From positions 103,765 through 167,764 of the forward strand of contig JAURVB010002502.1 of NCBI GenBank assembly GCA_033002965.1: a stretch of 64,000 bases of DNA, in the 5' to 3' direction. Positions 11,555-23,800 of this stretch are shown here, in pieces (the first letter of the stretch is position 1; each line of letters opens with the position of its first letter). The stretch comes from Piper betle (Eukaryota; Streptophyta; Magnoliopsida; Piperales; Piperaceae). Made by a program: the position numbers and the translations under genes. Below the pieces are notes generated by a model. It was not told where the DNA came from. It made no database searches and saw only the letters and a list, made by a program, of their open reading frames with translations.

Positions 11555-12328
11555 CAATGTTGCAAACTTTGGCATTACATTCTAGATGAAGAAAAAAGGG
11601 TTTTGGATGGGACGAGTATTGTAATGTATGCCCAGGGTTTTTGAGCAGTTGACTCTTTCCCTTTTTGAGGTGCATGGAGTGATTTGCGAGCTAACAAAGG
11701 AAGTATAAAAAAAATTACAAACATATTATAGACTTTCAACATCCACGTTTTCCACCTACGTCTTTGTATAACTACCTAAGTCAGATTTTCTAAATCATAA
11801 TTAACACGAACCTTTATTTCATAACATATGTAAAAAACGTAAACGTAGGCGAAAAACGATGGTATAGCGTAATTCAAAAAATTAATTGCATTTTTAAATA
11901 TTTATAGTTTCCTTGAACTAGGGATGGCAAAGGATCACCAATACTACTTCATAGATAAAAAAAATCGTCGTACTTTATAGATGAAAAATTATCTACAATT
12001 ACCCCCATAAAAGTTTAAAAACGACGAGTTTTAAATATTTAAAAATTTATTTTATAAAATTTTAAATATTTTAATAATTTATTTATTAAAAAAGGCAAAT
12101 TAGTCCGCTTGTAAACGGACCCGGGCCACCCGCTTGTAATATTCCAAAATCCGCATCGCATCTTCTTCTTCCATGGCACAGTCCACACACCTGCTTGTCC
12201 TCCTCCGTGGCCATGGCCATGGCCACTGAGGACCATACACGGGCCACACCACCCTCTTTTCCACTTTCTTCCTCTTCCAACCTCGGTCGCAGCTTCTCTA
12301 CGGCTCATTTTGAGAAACGGCTGGTGCT
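11555..12328. other. Spacer and upstream region of the DedA-like gene
   Basis: Nothing protein-like was recognised. A short 'tagggatggcaaaggatcacc' near 11930 resembles the start of a hAT-type terminal repeat but no partner end was found. The last 200 bp become GC-richer and presumably hold the DedA-like promoter and 5' UTR. Confidence 0.4.
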
Positions 12329-15300
12329 ATGCCGGGACTGAGCTCTGTAATGGCTTCCGCAGTTGTTCTTGGAGCGGGAGTGGTTCCTGCGTGGAGCAGA
12401 GCTCATGGGTTGTCTTACTTTCTTCGCCGTCTTCCTCCTTCGTACGCATTTACTTTCTCTCGCCGGGATTTTGATGATAAGTTGCCGTTTCTTTCTCTTT
12501 CATGGTAAACTGCTTCTTTGAGCGGGATTTTCCGGGTTAATGTTGTTTGTTTGATTAGAATCGTGGTAAAAATTGGAACTTGGGATGTTTGGTTGGAGAA
12601 AAACTTGGGATGTCATTTTGAGTGGGAAATGTTCTGACTTTGCTTGCCAGTCGGATGGTTGAGTTGGTTACTGATTGTTTGTTGCATGATCGACTGTTTT
12701 GTGTACTTTTGAGTTGCATGTAATGTTATTCTTGATGGTGAGTGAAAGGAAAATGATTAGGGAAAATGAAATTTAGTTTATTGGATACAGATAGCTAGAT
12801 TAAGGATGAACTTTGTATTCTTGCAATTTTTCTACTATCTAGAAATTTGTATTGTTGCCAGTAGTATAGCGAATCAAATTATCTCAGTAGATTTTGATTC
12901 TACTACTACTAACGAGGACTTTGTACGGGTGTCTTGAAAAGGTCATGATTTGCTTTTGGTGTCCCCAAGGAGAGATTTTATAGTCGATTGTTTAGAAGAT
13001 GAACCACATTGATGAGCTAAGCAGGTCTTCTGAACGCGGAAGGTCTAATTATGAAAATGACTTGCATATATATATATATATATATAGAAAACAATTATAA
13101 GAGAGCATTGATTCTCATCTTGAGTATGATTGTATTGTTGTTCCTTTGGAGCCATCATACATTATAGTGTACCTATGTTAACATAAATTGTAAAAAAATG
13201 AACAGAAATATCAAATTAGTCCATTTGGTTGAGCTTATGTTACATCTTTTTTGAGTTTCTTGATGCCTAAAAAGCCAGTGAAACATGTTCGTAGGACCAG
13301 ATTAAGTCGTGCCAAGATGTCAAACATTCAACCTTGGAGTTTCAAACCATCAGAAAATGTTCCTGGTCAAGGGGGGAATGGAGGTCTCCGTGAAGACAAT
13401 TTTAAAAATATCGAATTAGGACCTAGTAATCCAGGAACTTCACTTTTGGCTAAACTAGCCATTGCTTTGGGCTTGGCAGCTACTGTCACTTTCATGTCTC
13501 TTTGTTTCAAGAAGCCTTCTTCAGGTTCAGTTTCTAGTGTTGCTTTTATTGTTGATGCTTCAAGTGCCTCAGCAATTACGTCTGGTGGTTTTACTTTCAA
13601 GCTTTTCAACACAACTGTGATACTGCCTGAATATCCTCCAGGGTATGTTTCTATTACATAAATATGGCCTTTCTCTTCTGGCACTTCTTTATTAATTATC
13701 GGTCTTGAAATAAGCGAAAAATTTGAGAACTTGACGTGCTATATATCAATTGTGTTTGGATTTTGAATAAGATTGAATAGCTTATATTTTGGAGTAATGT
13801 ATTTGCTTTTGTCAGATGGGTTTACTTTTGGCTGCTTATGGCTGCTGGATGTGGGCTTTTTATCAGCGAGGAGGCACTAAATATTTGGGTCTGTCCTTTG
13901 CTCTGGTACTTCTGTGGAACAAATCGTCTTTGATATGTGTACATTAGCTCCACTAGATAGTGGTTGACCTTTCATTTTATAATTCAAACCAACTATTGTT
14001 GATCTGGACAAGTTGATGGATAAACTAAATGTCAAATTATCTTTAGCTTTTATATGAAACTTCCATAGGTTGGGACGTCAGTTGCTCGTTTGGTGACATT
14101 GGATGGAACATGGAAGTCTTTTGTGGAATCTTTCTCACTTAATGCCACCTATATCATATCCACGGTGCTATGGGTATACTGGTATTAATTTTCCTCAACT
14201 TTGTTTCAGTTAATTGTGTTTCAAAGTGCATATTATCAGTAACCCCTTTTTTGTACCTTATGACTGGCACTTTTTAACATCTCAAATTTGATTAATCACG
14301 ACATTCATACTAGTTTGATTTTCTTGAATGATTTGTTTTCTTTCTTGTCAATGGTTGAATTTTTTTTCACTATTTAGGATACCCTATCTTGAAGGCGAAC
14401 AAAAGTGTTGGACAATCAGATTGAAATATCATAACAATTGTTTGCTACTAGCTAGGAATCTGTAGGATATTTTAAGTTGTTGTTGATCTTATTTGGTCTG
14501 CCATTATTCTGATTTTCACGTTTCGTTGTTGCGTACTTGCTTTCTCCAAGTATATGATATGGTACATTGTGCTTATTTTAGATTTTGTTGATATACCACC
14601 TTACAAGTCTTCTTAATAAAATCTGTAGGGGTGTTTGTATCAGTGATATGATTCCATTTTATTTTGGAAAGGTTTTCAGACAGTCTAGAGCATCTGAAGA
14701 CGTTTCCACCAAGGTCTGTATCTACTACACTTAAGAAGCAGTCGAAATTTTTATAGATTCAATATTCAGGCTGAAAGCTCGGTAATCAACTAAATATGCT
14801 TGGATTAACTTGATGATGATACAGTTAGGAGTTGGTAAAGAGAAGCTGCGGAGCATCTCTAAAGCTGTGCAAAAATATGGAAATCTTGTTGGCTTCAGTG
14901 AGTTAACATAATTTGTCAACTTTTTATTTTATTTTTCTTTTCATGCGCACGATTCAGAACCCAACCCCCACACACTCACACAATCCACACCCCATCTCTC
15001 ACTCAACCCGAGCATCCTTTAGCCACTGCACCATAGGCCAGGATAATTTGTCGCCTTTTTGCTGTTGACTATATTTGTTTACTTTATATCAACGGAGAAG
15101 TATTCATACATGACTTATTTTACTTCCCGTGATGATTCCTTTGATATAAATACTTAATGTGGGCTATGCCTTGGAAAACTTGTCAGTAAATCTGAGGCAA
15201 TTTTATGAACATATATTATAAAACTACTAGTCGAAAATGACTACAGAGGTAACATTTTGTTTAGCTTTAGCCAATACCTCTTTTTAATTAGACGACTGTC

Positions 15301-16426
15301 AAATGAAGTTTATTCCAAAGGAACCGTCAACTGGCAATCTATATATCACTGTTTCTTTATTTTTCTAATGGTTTATTTGACTATCATTTGTGCACTGCAG
15401 TTGAGCGTTTTTCTCTGGGAGTTAGGAATCCTATGTCTTTTGTTGCTGGGATGCTCGTAAGTAAAGTTTCTCCCTCTATATATTAATTCATCGTGTGTTT
15501 ACTCGCGACAAGTATGATGACCCTTAAATATTTAAGTATTGAATGACAAAAGTGGTCAATATGATGGAACTCAATGCGAAGTGCTGTTGACATATTGTCT
15601 TTTCTTCTGATGGGCCTTCCAAACCCACCAACAAATGTAAAACCTTCACTTGGAAGGCCAGGGATTTTGTTCAAAGTCGCTAAGTGAAGTATATGTCTGC
15701 CCATGGTGGATCTAATACTTTGAAAGATGGTGAACAGTAGTGAAGTTAATCCCTTACATCATACCTAATCCTCAAACACAATAATTGTGCATGTTCAGAG
15801 TGTACAATCTGTTTTGTAATGTGCATAACTTATTGTCAAAGTTATACTTGTTTGCATATCAAGGTGCACTATTATTTCATAATGGTTGAATTTCAGGGAA
15901 TAGCTGCAGACTGTTTCTTTGCTGGGGTCTGTTGTGGAGGCTTAATTACACTTCCAATTCAGGTTCATGGCTGAGCTTAATAACTAGTATCCATCCCATT
16001 CTTTCTCTGTATCTACATGAATGAAGCTGCTTTTTGCAATGCTATACTCTAGCCAGATAATGTTGCATCATTTAGTTTCTCCATAGCTATTTCGGATGCC
16101 CTTCCTTTAGATCTGCCTCACTTTAAAAATAACAAACAGCAAAGTAGTATGTACTTATTCTTCTTCTTAGTCTAATTTTCTTTTTGTGTATTCTTTTAAA
16201 CAGTTGGCTGTTGGATTCTTATTGAGAGAACAACCTTTTGTGGCTGTAGCTAGTGTAGCCGCAGCTGTGGTACTTACATTTACCTTCTGTCCATATACTT
16301 TCTTTTGTCTGGTTAAAGCTGATAATGGAGTAAAATTGAATGCAGGGTCTATGGACTGTGTTTCCGTATCTAGCGGCTGCTTCAACTGCATTGCTTTTGT
16401 TCCTTCGTAGCAAGCATACAAGATAG
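12329..16426 (+). CDS. DedA-like (SNARE-associated/VTT domain) membrane protein
   Basis: Ten exons in consistent phase: 12329-12504, 13256-13642, 13816-13888, 14069-14181, 14629-14713, 14825-14897, 15401-15456, 15897-15962, 16204-16269 and 16346-16426, encoding 391 residues with no lesion. The N-terminal ~150 residues are basic and Ser-rich, compatible with an organelle leader. One hydrophobic segment follows ('LAIALGLAATVTFMSLC'). The C-terminal two thirds are membrane-rich. The signatures fit DedA: 'GLFISEEALNIWVG' like the re-entrant glutamate motif, 'GVCISDMIPFYFGK' like the family's GD..Y.GR, and 'KYGN..GFIERFSLGVRNP' like its F..R..PG.R motif. DedA/VTT proteins act in membrane lipid handling or transport. 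The substrate here is unknown and the plastid location is inferred. Exon 4 uses the second donor (after 14181), because only it keeps phase into exon 5. Confidence 0.7.
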
Positions 16427-17730
16427 GTTTAATCCTTGTTTATATCCAACTCCTGGGTCAGTTTCAGTGGAAAGAAAAACAGAGAGCTCATATCGTTGTA
16501 GCCCAGGAACCACAAGGAGAAGTGAAATGGAGTGAATAGAAGATATTAATGTAGAAGTGTATAGAAAATCTATATTTATTAGCTGCTTCAATAGCTCTGT
16601 TTTTGTTCCTTCATCACAAGGAAACTGTTTCGCTGTCTTACTTTTTTTTTCAATTTTCATTTCTGGAGAGAGTTGGAGCAAACGAAGATAATTGTTGTAG
16701 CCATAGAGATAATTGCAGGTAATGTATGAGGAAGGGTAGCATCAAGTCCTTTGCTTCAAAGGTCTTTTCCTCTAAGAAGGTGGGTAAACAGTTGCCTTTG
16801 CAAATAATGGATGAAGTGGAGAGGACATGGGACAATTATGGGTGAGAAGATTGGGATGGTGTTGGTCATCCTGGATTCTTGAACGACCATAATAATGTGA
16901 TTGGTCTCCCTCCCTTGTCAATGGGTGGCCGAAACTCATTCGTAAGGACGAGTGGCCCTGCTGGGACAATGGTCTCCTGTTTATCTGCCAATATGCAATG
17001 AATTTGTTAGAAGATACCCTCTACCATGCGACTTGTTTCTTTTGTAAATTCAATTAATGTTTGATTGCACCCGGCAGATGCTCTTTTTTCTTTTGGGCTT
17101 GGGCGCATTCAGTTCCTGTGTGGAAGGTGGCAATGGTATAAAGGAGTGGAGGAGAATAATCACGGGAATTCCTTAGTCGCAACCTTTTATACTTCATGAC
17201 CCGAGAGTTTCCCAATAGGCATTATCCGGGCCTTGCTTGGTGCTTGTTACAAGAAACTTCATCAAACTTCAAAAACAGATGCATAGAACTTGGTTTGCGT
17301 TACATTAAACAATTCTTTATAGGAAAAACTTGTTAGAGGTTCATGTAACTATGAAATGGGCTTTTTAAGTATTTCTGGCAATTTTTTGAGCTGGTTAATT
17401 CAAATCTAAAATCGCTTTTTTCTACTACTAATCAGACGAGAACGAAGAAAGAAATGTGAGCACAATGCAAGTCAGTCGATATAGAATCATATATAAAAGC
17501 ATTGAACCATTCCGCTATTATTGACAAGAGAGAACAAGGGAGCCAAACACGGGCAAGCCATACCTGTATAAAAAATGGGCATTGCTCAATTAGTAGCAGT
17601 TCGTCCCTAGACCTCTTTATTGGTTTAGGCCTCTCCCAATAACCAAGCCAAGACTACACATAGGCGACCATAAAGCCTATACATTATTCATAACATGCCT
17701 TTCTCCGTCGCAACTTGCATGTTACACCAT
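16427..17730. other. 3' flank of DedA-like gene, no gene recognised
   Basis: This contains the presumed 3' UTR and a diverged partial copy (16582-16620) of the gene's last-exon sequence (16376-16414). Short open frames on both strands look like chance. Confidence 0.4.
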
Positions 17731-18949
17731 CTATTTGAGGCATAACAAGTACACTATAGAAGGCAACACCACCGTTAACAAGCTCTGGTCCTTCCAAGCT
17801 TTCTGGTCCCAAAGACGAAAATGAAAGTGCTGCCAAATTCCACACTGTTCACACACTCGGGTTTTCTCCATCTCTTTGGTGAGTGCCCCTTTCCCAACAG
17901 ACAGCTTTGAAAGCTTCAACCGACCTTCAAACTCCTTTGATTTTCTCTTGCTCGGAGTAATTCCACAGCAACGTTTGAACAAATGGAAGCAGCGAAAAGA
18001 AACATAAAAGAAACCAAAAGCAAGGCAAATAAAAGAAGTACTGAATTCGGACTGTCAAATAAAACATGACGATCTCGGTTCAGAATTCAACACCTCAACA
18101 TGAAAAATATAGAAGAGCCGAATTCAGAATGTCAATTTAACTTGACAACCCAAGGTCCGAATTCATCTATCCTCGTATATATATAAACATATGTAATATT
18201 TTTTCTAGAGAATAGGAAGAACGAGGAAATTGAAAACACGATGGGATTCTGTACAGCAAAGTAAATGAAGAGAGAGCAAACCAGACAAAAAATTTTGATT
18301 TTTGGGCCTCTACTCCTCACTCCCTTAATATAGGTAATAACTAATAAAAACCATAAAACTCTGTTACTAAATACTTTTAGAAGATGATAAGGGGTGTAAA
18401 AAAACAAATCATCCACGAGCATGACAAAATGGAGCTCTGAATCCGACGATCACCTGCAAACACAAAGCAAACAACAAAACAAATCAGTATATTACAGCAC
18501 CTAATTATAATCACGGTAGCAAACTACGCAATACTTGACACACAAAATAAACTCATGCCCACGGTAATTGCTCAAAAAAATAGCCAAGAAATAAAACAAA
18601 ATTATAAATGATAATAAAAAATTCTACCCTAACAGATACAGATTACACAAAAAACAACGGAGGGGGGGGAAAGAAAAAGAAAAAATGGATGGAAATGGTA
18701 ATTGAAGAGACGAATTGGATACAGAAGAACACAGGTGTAAAGAGATGGGATGACGAAAATAGAAACGAAGCAAACCACAATTAAACGGATCTGATTCATT
18801 TTTTAAATTTACAGTCGGTTCTACAAGCAAATCATATATATATGTATATAAAAGAAAACTCATCACTTTTTTTAAAAAGTAATTAGCTTAATTTTTTTTG
18901 GAGGGGTATGATATTAATTTGATCATGTGGAGTAGAAGGGGGAAGATCG
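17731..18949 (-). other. Downstream region of the PB1 gene
   Basis: AT-rich DNA on the 3' side of the minus-strand PB1 gene, probably 3' UTR and spacer. A minus-strand open frame at 17731-17982 (83 codons, Lys-rich, with a 'CEQCG' motif) matches no family I recognise and has no clear start context. I leave it uncalled. Confidence 0.35.
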
Positions 18950-19622
18950 CTAGTATTTGCCCTTATGAACCAGGCAATCAACATGGTTACTGTTCTCCCC
19001 GGTGTTCCCCCATTGATGGTGATGGCAAGTGAATTTCTCAGCCCGGGGTGGGAATCTCACCATAGAGGCGGCAGACGGCGGAACTACACAGCGCCCCGAC
19101 GGCGGGAGGAGGCGACCGGAGGGATGCCGCTGCGGCGGCGGCGAGCATACCGATCCGGGAGGGGAGGGGGTCTTGGGCTTGATCGTACAGAGAAAGGTCC
19201 GGATCTTGGTCCCGGCCGGCGCAGCCTTATCATACTCTTCAACAAGGTTGGCGAGATCCTCGTCGGAGGTGATCGACACCAGCGCGTCCAGATCCGCCGT
19301 CGGAAGCTGGCACCGGAGGCTCACCGGAGAGCCGTACAGCTCCGACAGCTTCGCCAGAAGCTCTGCCGATCATCATCACCAACCACCATTATTATTTTTT
19401 CGATCCGGCGCGAAACAAAAAAAAAAACGTAAATAAAATGTTTAATTCGACGATTGGTTATATACCTGAGAAGGTGATGAAACGGGGGACGGATAAGAGG
19501 CGGGTGTGGCCACCGGTGTATCGGAGGCGGCCGTCGGAGTGTCGGGGGAGGATCTTGCCGTCGTAGCTGCAGAGGAGTTTGAGGGAGGAGGTGGAGTCGT
19601 GGGAAAGAGGGGATCCGACCAT
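18950..19622 (-). CDS. PB1-domain protein
   Basis: Two exons on the minus strand, 19622-19466 and 19362-18950, joined in phase 1 across a ~100-bp intron, give 189 residues. The start ATG is the first in frame and yields 'LKLLCSYDGKILPRHSDGRL' almost at once. That is the classic plant PB1 opening with its basic cluster (K, R). The acidic cluster 'SITSDEDLANLVEEYD' is at about residues 78-93. The OPCA acidic patch plus the N-terminal lysine suggest a type I/II PB1 able to pair with other PB1 domains. The C-terminal ~80 residues are Pro/Arg/Ser-rich without known domains. Many plant genes of this kind encode short PB1 proteins of unknown partner, and others are fused to kinases; no kinase follows here. 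A TATA-like motif lies about 120 bp upstream. No lesions. Confidence 0.9.
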
Positions 19623-19737
19623 GCTGGTTGAGGTGGAGGAGGTTGTGTAGGGTTATGGTTTTGCGGTGGGGCGCAGGTAAGGGAGGTGGAGTTGGAGGTT
19701 GGAGCTTTGAAGCCTGGTAATGGCGGATGGTGGCGTT

Positions 19738-19747
19738 GATTTATAAG
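19738..19747 (-). promoter_or_regulatory. TATA-like box of the PB1 gene
   Basis: On the minus strand the sequence reads CTTATAAATC about 120 nt upstream of the PB1 start codon. The spacing would leave a 5' UTR of roughly 90 nt. Confidence 0.5.
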
Positions 19748-19799
19748 GCGTTGGGGTGGGCGAAGGAAGAGTGAAGGTAGGAGATGATAGTGACGTCAC

Positions 19800-21050
19800 C
19801 GCCTCATTGGAGACTGCTACGGGAAAGAGGTGTCACGGGGGGATCCAAAATTTGTCACGGTCAAAAAGTATTAATTAAGTATTGCCACGAGCAAAGGTTT
19901 TATTTTTGTTTATCTCTAAGCTTTCTTTATTTTAGGGTTTGGTTGGCACTAAACACAAGTAAAATAAGTACAATCCTATTGGTTTAATTTTAGAAAAGTC
20001 AATTATGACGTAAATATGAAATATTAAAATTTTTAGAAAATAATTTACTTTTTTGGAGATAATTTTTTATATAGGGCCACTTTTTAAGGGTAAAGTTGTT
20101 ACGTTTATTTTATCATAAAATATTTTAAAAATAAATAAGTTTTTAATAAAAAAGTTAATATTTTATGTATAAATCACAATATCCAGATTTCATTTATTAT
20201 AGATAAATTTCATAGATTTTTTTTTGGAGATATTTCAACTCTTTTGCGTAAACTTTTTAGACATTAAAATATTTTTGTTTATTGAAAGCCGAGATATTTT
20301 CTAGTACAACTTTAATTATAACTTTTAAATTTAATAAATTATTTTTAAAAATAACGACATACCTTAATTATAACTTTTAAACCAATAAATAATCTCGAAA
20401 AATAATAATAAATATTCCTAATAACAACAAAATTTTTAACAAATAATACTCTCAAAACATAAAATCTTTTAAACCAACAAAACATATAATAACATATTTT
20501 GTTATAGCCGACATAATTAATTCAGACTTTTATGTTATCATTTATATTTATTTAATTTTTTAAAATAAAGTAAATAACTATGTTTATTCTTTTTAAAAGT
20601 ATTTAATAATAATAAATTTATCATAATATATTTTTTCAATAAATCAACTTATACAATGGGCGGGAATCACGGTTATTAAGATTTGAAATCCTAATTAACT
20701 CTGGCACCAAACGATGCCGTTACGAGATATGAAGATTAAGCGGGTGAGCGAAGAAACTAATTAAGATATTTGGTCTCCCTGGCACGGTTGACTCGGACAT
20801 ATCCCCAGATGTTCGGTGCTTCGGCTTGGCTGTGCTCATTGTATGCCTTAGGTACATTAATAACTTAATCTACGTTTTAACAATTAATTGAGTGCAGCAT
20901 TTCCGAGAAAGCCTGTCCGCTATCATCAAGAAACAAAACAAATTAAATTGTTAAGCAATTCACCGAAAATTTTATGATGTATAGTAACTAAAGAAAGAGA
21001 GTGGAGGAGTGATTCAGATATCTTTTTCGTGAAAATTATGTTATATTGTA
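19800..21050. other. AT-rich intergenic DNA
   Basis: Very AT-rich from about 19980 to 20640, with no coding potential, RNA gene or clear repeat ends. It may include worn transposon sequence. Confidence 0.4.
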
Positions 21051-21060
21051 AGTTAGCTTG

Positions 21061-21085
21061 TTACAAATAGTATCAGAGTTAATTG
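21061..21085 (+). mobile_element. Possible worn LTR/primer-binding-site junction
   Basis: The stretch 'ttacaaatagtatcagagtt' resembles the common plant arrangement of an LTR end followed by a tRNA-Met primer site (tggtatcagagc), with two or three changes. No gag or pol follows, so this would be only a relic. Confidence 0.3.
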
Positions 21086-22088
21086 GTTCAATGTTAAATG
21101 GTGGGTTGCACTATAAACATGGGTCGAAAAGAAGCAGTGGGTAGGAGTTACCAATGGGTAAATTATAAAAAATTTATGGATAAAATTTGGTAAGATTAAA
21201 CGAGGGTAGGAGCTATCGTAATTTAATTTTATATATAATATTTAATGAGATAATATTTTATTTATAAGTGTGAATGAACTCATAAACTTTTAATTTAGTT
21301 AATTATTTATAAAAAATTGAATTAGACTCGACAGTGAAACCTTTTTAGCCACGCATTACGTTTTATGATTTTTAAGAGCAAAGGGGATGAGTGACGGATA
21401 TCCCTTTCGTAAAATGGAAGGCGAGGCTGCGGGTGTCCAACTCCATCCCATTCGTCATTCATACGCAACGAGATAAACCCATCAACACCATCACTTCTAT
21501 CAACCATCGTCGTCTCCATGGTCCCTAGTCCCCACCAGTTACCACCTCAAAGGATGTTATTGTATGCTCTATGGTCTCCACAACTTCCTCACCAAATTCA
21601 ATTTCTTATGGTATCCAGCTGCCCACGACTCTTTGTTCATGTGTTTCGCCCTTCACAATATATGAAAACACGGATCTGTCATTGTTACCTAAATTTGACT
21701 AATGAGTCTTGTAATTATAGGTAGCGGCGTGATATGAATGATGATAAAGAAGAATTAGGTGTCGAGGAAAAAGCGCTAGAATGATTAAAGTTCATAAACA
21801 AGCGATGCATGTGGTGCAGGAAATGACGAGAGGTGGGCAGCCGTCCTCACGTGGAGTTGTCTAGCTACCAAACGTTACACAATTTGTTTTTTGATGTATG
21901 ATGCAAAGTAACGATTTTGATTGATTTGTTTATGAATGCCATGTTCGATCGCGTCGCGTCGAATCACATTCAATTATGTGTCCTTCTTAATTTATACATC
22001 AATAATCTTGGTATCAATTAAAGCATTCAAACATAGTTACAAACTGTGGAGTACCAGGAAGTAAAAGATGCCAAGTAAGTCACGAGAA

Positions 22089-22123
<35 letters not shown>

Positions 22124-22270
22124 ACTTTAAAAACATATAGTAGTTGGAAAGGAACAGCTTCCTAATATTCAAATAAAATGTAGCACAATTGGGGAAGAAT
22201 GTTTATTAGTATCAGTAAGTATCTCGAATACGTCCAAATTATAGTGACGTCGATATCCTCGGCGTATAAA
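21086..22270. other. Intergenic DNA with a TA microsatellite
   Basis: No gene was recognised. A (TA)n tract lies at about 22094-22121. Short open frames near 21322-21724 on both strands have no domain and no splice context. Confidence 0.4.
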
Positions 22271-23800
22271 AACTCAGCACTTGAAAGTTGAAACCGAGTA
22301 AGACTGGGTTAAGTAGCCGTCTAGTTAACGCTAACAAACCAATTGTCACCACGTACAGAATCTTCTTGAAGTTGTGGCTGCAAGGAAGTTGAAAAATTAT
22401 ATTCAAAGACAACAGGTTTGTTTGTTGAGATTTGGCACTGCTGGTCATCTTCCCCAAGTCTCGGCTGATTTGGCGTGGAGACTCAAGAGAGCTCTAGCAT
22501 GGTATCATCACTTTGTAGCTTTCTTACCCATTTGGTGCCCGTGGCTGGCACTGTCTTCTGTCCTTTTGATGAATTATGTGGCCTCCTGAAAGACCAAAGG
22601 TGACAATGAACTGCAAGACCCACAAATTGAAAACACATACATTGGTGGCCCCCTTGTAATGTCTATGTCTACCACTGTCTTTGGACATTTACACTTTATT
22701 CTGTTTGGCTAGTTCATTCATGATCTTTATGAGAGAACATTTGAGATTACGCTTGACTGCGCTCGAGGAGGGGAGATGCCATGGATATCCAGCTTTATGA
22801 TCACCTTATCTTCTCCCCAAGGCATGCATACTAGAGGCCAACAAGGGCTTCCTCTACTGTTAAACAGACCAAACAAGAGCAGTCCTTCGCAGCAAGATGA
22901 ATAGAAGATGCTTGTGAATATCAGCATATTCTACAATCCAAGTGGGGTACCATGCTATCTATCCAAAGGCTAAATGTCGTCTTGAAATGTTCATAATGTA
23001 ACTTGTAAGGTTTATTCTCATGTCACCCTCAAGCGGAAGGTGTGAATGCCTGATAGCTGCTATATGTCAGCTATGGTTGCTTTAATATAATATATTACCA
23101 ATTTTCTTCACTGCCAAGTGGCGATTACTCATGATGTGTGAAAGATACTAGCCCCCATACAATTTCGGAGTGGAGAACATTGATTTTGCAAGCGTTATAC
23201 AGATGTAATATGGGTAATAAGGTGGGTAGAGGCATATTACTACGTGCATGGTCCTCAATGGATGTGCACAGTACTACCAGTGGGGACGGCTGCTGTTTAT
23301 TCAAGGTGGTGTGAAGAAGTTTCTGGGTATGAGTAGTGTTGAGCCTTGAGGATGAGGGAGGGTGAAGTCATAATCTTGGTCGGTTGAGCGTCGATCAGAT
23401 TGGCCCAGGTTCGAATTGAAAATAGTATATGTTTTGGCAATCTCAAATCTGTTTCTGGATTGAGAAAGAGAGAAGATACAATGTTTGCAGCTGCTACAAT
23501 TGTTGTTTTGAGATATTTTAATTCTAATGGAAACTCCAGGATTGCAGCTGTTTAATTATGCATGCTTGTAGTGAAGTTCGACATTCCCAAGACTAGTTGT
23601 AATATTCTTAAATTATTCTTATATTTAATACCTGCTTAGATACTAATCTGAACAGCTATATTTGATAAGCCTCCATTTTTTTTGCATTATCTGCATATCG
23701 ATAATCTTACTGTGCATTTCGGTTGTCCTACTGTGTACGAAGAATTATTTCTTTTTCTTCTTCCACGGTGCACCTTATTTCAGGCACACAAAATCTATTA
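22270..23800. other. Unassigned region of moderate GC
   Basis: The base composition is more gene-like than its surroundings. A forward frame at 22374-22589 starts 'AARKLKNYIQRQQ', and an upstream 'EVV' extends it. I recognise no family and cannot build exons. It could be a non-coding transcript or a gene remnant. Confidence 0.25.

Noticed and set aside
17731..17982. Lys-rich minus-strand frame with a CEQCG motif
   Set aside because: A single Cys pair does not make a zinc finger. There is no start context or homologue known to me.
22374..22589. Possible small gene (71 codons, 'AARKLKNYIQRQQ')
   Set aside because: No family recognised, no convincing exon partners, and an ordinary chance length for this composition.
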